A model generated the notes under the pieces. That model was not told the DNA's origin. It did no database searches and saw only the letters and a list, made by a program, of their open reading frames with translations. A DNA stretch of 15,985 nucleotides from contig JAHFTZ010000008.1 in the NCBI GenBank assembly GCA_023265355.1, forward strand, positions 1-15,985. The letters run 5' to 3'. Of this stretch, positions 13,618 to 15,985 are shown piece after piece (position 1 is the stretch's first letter; each line of letters starts with the position of its first letter). Source of the stretch: Terriglobus sp. (GTDB lineage: Bacteria; Acidobacteriota; Terriglobia; Terriglobales; Acidobacteriaceae). Made by a program: the position numbers and the translations under genes.

Positions 13618-15144
13618 GTGCTTTTGCATCGGTTAATACTTGGCGCGGTTATTGGCCTATTGATTTTGGGCAATCCGGCTTACGCTGCATCTCTGGGCGA
13701 CGTGCACTTTCCAATCTCCTGTAGTCCGAAGGTGCAACCGACTTTTGATTCCGGGGTTGCTCTCTTGCATTCCTTCGAGTTCCGAGAAGCAGAGAATGCT
13801 TTTCTCGAGGTAGAGAGGGACGATCCGAAGTGTGTCATTGCCGCATGGGGTATTGCGCTATCCACAACGGAACGAGCAGGAGCAGGCGCGCCGCAAAAGG
13901 ATCTTGCAAAAGGTTGGGCTGAGCTTCAACCGTGGCTCTCCGTGAATGCCGGTACCGAGCGCGAACGGATGTATGTGGACGCAGTTCGAGCGATGTATCA
14001 GGACTACGATACGGTACCTAAAGCAGAACGCTGGAACGCCTATCTCGCGATCATGCGTCAGCTTCGAGCGAAATATCCCGAAGATATCAATGCAAGCCTC
14101 TTCTACGGGTTGGGTCTGACATGGACGGCCGGGCCAGGTGAAGAGGGTGCGCGCCAGCGTCGAGCGGCACTTGCTATCTTCATACCGATATTCCAGAAGT
14201 ATCCGAGTAATCCTGGGGCGGCCCACTACATTATTCATGCGGCTGATACTGCTGAACTTGCGTCAGAGGCCTTGCCTTCGGCTCGCAAGTACGCCGCGAT
14301 CGCGCCCGACTCACCTCACGCACTTCACATGCCGTCGCACATTTTTAATCGACTAGGCTTGTGGCAAGATTCCATCGCTACGAATGAGGCATCGGCCCGG
14401 GTGGCTGCCGAGTGGATGAAGGAGGGCCGTGCCGGGAGCTTCGACGAGTTCCACGCACTGAACAACATCGAGTACGCTGCTCTTCAACTCGGACAAGATC
14501 GGCGGGCCAGTGATGTTGTGGAACGTATCAAGGCACTCGGTATCAAGGGTGAAGATCCGTGGCTGCCTGTAGATGCCAGAATCTACTACGATCTCGAAAC
14601 GCACAACTGGAAGGACGCGGCGCAGATCGTCCCGCCACCATCAGCTCCCTTCGAGGAAAGCTTCGATGCTTACTGGATCGAGGCGATCGGAGCAGCGCGG
14701 TCGGGTGAGCCGACCAAAGCTAGGGCGGCTTTGAACAAGTACCGTGATTCAGAGACGGCCTGGAATAAGAATCACGGTTGGGGAGATATTCTTGGCGTTG
14801 GTCTCGCAGAGGCCGAGGCCTGGACTCTCTTCTCTGAGGGCCAGAAAGAAGAGGCCGTGTTGAGACTGACGGGCATGGAATCGTTTGAGCGCGATCATCC
14901 CATGTATTACGCCGACATTCTGCCGAGACCGACAGGAGAAATGTTGGGTGACATGCTGTTGCAGATGAGCAGGCCGAAGGAAGCCCTTGCGGCATACCAA
15001 GCGGCTCTGAAGCTCGCGCCTAAACGGCTCGATTCTCTACTAGGCGCTCAAAGAGCCGCTAAGCTGGACGGTCAAGAAGCGATCGCGAAGCAGTACGGCT
15101 CCGAAATCCTTGCAGAGAACGCCGTCTTTGCAGAACGACCTTAA
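13618..15144 (+). CDS. Exported TPR-repeat protein
   Basis: This 508-residue protein has a signal peptide (LLHRLILGAVIGLLILG, AYA|A site after residue 23) and an otherwise soluble, alpha-helical body. The helix-pair pattern of tetratricopeptide repeats is seen near the start (FDSGVALLHSFEFREAENAFLEVERDDPKC, about 43-72, a partial unit), in the middle and most clearly near the end (GDMLLQMSRPKEALAAYQAALKLAP). The central blocks AAHYIIHA (about 201-208) and HALHMPSHIF (about 234-243) contain five closely spaced His, a recurrent signature of a group of secreted bacterial TPR proteins that I know only as uncharacterised. TPRs bind other proteins; whether the His residues bind a metal is not known. 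It follows the third repeat array and a palindrome. Its codons are less C/G-ending than those of obg or the receptors, as for the cyclase. Nothing recognisable follows in 15145-15308. Confidence 0.83.
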   Translation: MLLHRLILGAVIGLLILGNPAYAASLGDVHFPISCSPKVQPTFDSGVALLHSFEFREAENAFLEVERDDPKCVIAAWGIALSTTERAGAGAPQKDLAKGWAELQPWLSVNAGTERERMYVDAVRAMYQDYDTVPKAERWNAYLAIMRQLRAKYPEDINASLFYGLGLTWTAGPGEEGARQRRAALAIFIPIFQKYPSNPGAAHYIIHAADTAELASEALPSARKYAAIAPDSPHALHMPSHIFNRLGLWQDSIATNEASARVAAEWMKEGRAGSFDEFHALNNIEYAALQLGQDRRASDVVERIKALGIKGEDPWLPVDARIYYDLETHNWKDAAQIVPPPSAPFEESFDAYWIEAIGAARSGEPTKARAALNKYRDSETAWNKNHGWGDILGVGLAEAEAWTLFSEGQKEEAVLRLTGMESFERDHPMYYADILPRPTGEMLGDMLLQMSRPKEALAAYQAALKLAPKRLDSLLGAQRAAKLDGQEAIAKQYGSEILAENAVFAERP

Positions 15145-15308
15145 TCCGTTCTTATCTTTCACTATTACGAGTGGATCACTACTGAGACACGGGCTTGTTC
15201 TTGGCGAATCTGACTTGGTCGTGGAAAAGCGCATCATCGCCGAGTCACACATCGACCATGATTCAGAGCTTAGATTGCTTCTGCTTCGCCGCGCCACCAG
15301 ATACACCT

Positions 15309-15686
15309 CTATTTAGCCCGCCCATCGAACCTGGCCCGAGCCTTCGCCACCACCTTGCAGTTCTTCTCCGCCCACATCCAAACCCCGCAGAACGCCTCAC
15401 TCAACTCAAACCCCAGCGGCGTCAATTCATAGTCCACATGCGGCGGAATCACCGGATGCACCGTCCGGATCACCAGCCCATCGCGCTCCATCTGCCGCAG
15501 CGTCTGGGTCAGCATCTTCTGGCTCACGCCCGGAATGGCCTCGCCGATCCGCGTAAACCGCATCGTCCCACCCTGCGTCAGAGCCTCCAGCACCTCCATC
15601 GTCCAGCGATCCGCAACGCGCGCGATCACATCCGCCACCAGCGCGTCCACCTCCGGTGTAGTTTTGGGATACGTCTTCACCGCCAT
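15309..15686 (-). CDS. HxlR-family winged-helix transcriptional regulator
   Basis: This 125-residue protein matches the HxlR family in length and layout: VADVIARVADRWTMEVLEAL (about 17-36), a winged helix with RFTRIGEAIPGVSQKMLTQTLRQMERDGLV (43-72) and the wing with HVDYELTPLGFEL (83-95). HxlR regulators bind palindromes as dimers and often answer to reactive electrophiles, quinones or oxidants. The N-terminal sensing Cys of YodB/HypR-type members is absent; Cys occur only at 100 and 110 in the dimerisation helix. ATG 15686 was chosen because GGGAGG lies four bases upstream and the HxlR match begins there; the frame runs on upstream to 15977 through the divergent promoter and SDR gene, which is not credible. 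It is divergent from an SDR oxidoreductase 99 bp away, the usual arrangement of such a regulator and its target. Confidence 0.92.
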   Translation of the reverse strand: MAVKTYPKTTPEVDALVADVIARVADRWTMEVLEALTQGGTMRFTRIGEAIPGVSQKMLTQTLRQMERDGLVIRTVHPVIPPHVDYELTPLGFELSEAFCGVWMWAEKNCKVVAKARARFDGRAK

Positions 15687-15712
15687 ATTTCCTCCCACAC
15701 GCACCGATAAGT

Positions 15713-15739
15713 AAGTACAGCACATAAAAGTGCCTACTT
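15713..15739. promoter_or_regulatory. Probable HxlR operator in the divergent promoter region
   Basis: An imperfect palindrome: AAGTA then cag then CAC on the left, GTG then cc then TACTT on the right, around a 6-bp AT-rich centre ATAAAA. The TACTT/AAGTA half-sites are in line with published YodB/HypR-type sites as I recall them. It lies between the regulator and the SDR gene and overlaps the proposed -35 of the latter. Confidence 0.5.
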
Positions 15740-15766
15740 CCCAAAAGAGAGTGTCCGCCTTAGAGT
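15738..15766 (+). promoter_or_regulatory. Possible promoter of the SDR gene
   Basis: TTCCCA (15738-15743) and TAGAGT (15761-15766) are 17 bp apart, each matching the sigma-70 consensus at 4 of 6 positions. The predicted transcript start would be only about 13 nt before the ATG, which is short, so confidence is low. Confidence 0.3.
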
Positions 15767-15785
15767 ACAGCAAGAGGTGAAACAC

Positions 15786-15985
15786 ATGAGCAGCATAACG
15801 ACAGAAAAGAAGATCGCTCTCGTCACCGGAGGCTCTCGCGGCCTGGGCCGCAACACCGCGCTCAGCCTTGCCAAAAAGGGTGTTGACGTCCTCCTCACCT
15901 ACAACTCCAACAAGACCGAAGCAGACTCCGCTGTCTCCGCCATCCAGACCCTCGGCGGCAAGGCCGTCGCCCTCCAACTCAGCGC
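15786..15985 (+). CDS. SDR-family oxidoreductase, N-terminal part (cut by window edge)
   Basis: The first 66 residues are in view. KKIALVTGGSRGLG carries the TGxxxGxG dinucleotide-binding turn of classical short-chain dehydrogenases at residues 14-21, after the first Rossmann strand. The second strand is VDVLLTYN; a charged residue directly after it that would decide NAD versus NADP is not clear-cut, though Ser-Asn-Lys follows. The third strand AVALQLS runs to the edge; the catalytic Tyr-Lys pair lies outside. AGAGGTG is about eight bases before ATG 15786. The divergent HxlR regulator probably controls it, which would fit a detoxifying reductase, but the substrate is unknown. Confidence 0.92.
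   Translation, partial: MSSITTEKKIALVTGGSRGLGRNTALSLAKKGVDVLLTYNSNKTEADSAVSAIQTLGGKAVALQLS

Noticed and set aside
15110..15316. Short open frames between the TPR gene and the HxlR gene, on both strands
   Set aside because: No ribosome-binding site, no domain, and they overlap the ends of both neighbours. A gene remnant cannot be excluded but nothing supports it.

Overview
The window looks like a chromosomal segment from an Acidobacteriota soil bacterium, probably of the Terriglobus/Granulicella/Edaphobacter group. This is an inference from three things: two very large TonB-dependent receptors with an N-terminal carboxypeptidase-regulatory-like domain (Oar type, greatly expanded in that phylum), a high-GC codon style with C/G third positions in most genes, and intergenic repeats beginning CGTCATTTCGACCGA, a kind I associate with those genomes. 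No rRNA, tRNA, CRISPR array, integrase or transposase was seen.

Layout. 1-396 (-): N-terminal part of an acyltransferase-3 membrane protein that runs off the left edge. 496-1482 (-): DedA membrane domain fused to a rhodanese domain. 1556-2299 (+): exported alpha/beta hydrolase, divergent from the DedA gene. 2300-2623: repeat-filled gap. 2624-10380 (-): a unidirectional block that reads, in transcription order, TonB receptor 2 (7129-10380), a leader with three hairpins, TonB receptor 1 (3670-6957), a half-size EamA transporter (3227-3646) and a small secreted protein of unknown function (2624-3142). 10667-11767 (+): the GTPase Obg, divergent from the receptors. 11768-12157: hairpins and repeats. 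12158-13303 (+): membrane-bound diguanylate cyclase. 13304-13617: more repeats, two perfect hairpins and a palindrome. 13618-15144 (+): exported TPR protein. 15309-15686 (-): HxlR-family regulator. 15786-15985 (+): start of an SDR oxidoreductase, divergent from the regulator and cut by the right edge.

How the genes may work together. The two receptors are clear tandem paralogues whose plug landmarks fall at almost the same residue numbers. With the inner-membrane transporter 23 bp downstream of receptor 1 they could form an uptake locus, but no substrate can be read from the sequence. The HxlR/SDR pair has the usual layout of a regulator and its divergent target. The diguanylate cyclase and TPR genes have less C/G-biased codons than their neighbours, and the cyclase lies between two near-identical direct repeats.

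The most notable signal is the repeat family. Copies at 2435, 2524, 11858 (reverse), 11996 and 13351 keep a hairpin although the paired bases themselves change (ATTTC/GAAAT, ATCCC/GGGAT, TCTC/GAGA outer stems, with different inner stems). In all three arrays short 31-37 bp units precede one full-length hairpin unit, and every array sits just downstream of a plus-strand gene. This is what selection on structure, or a mobile palindromic element, would leave.
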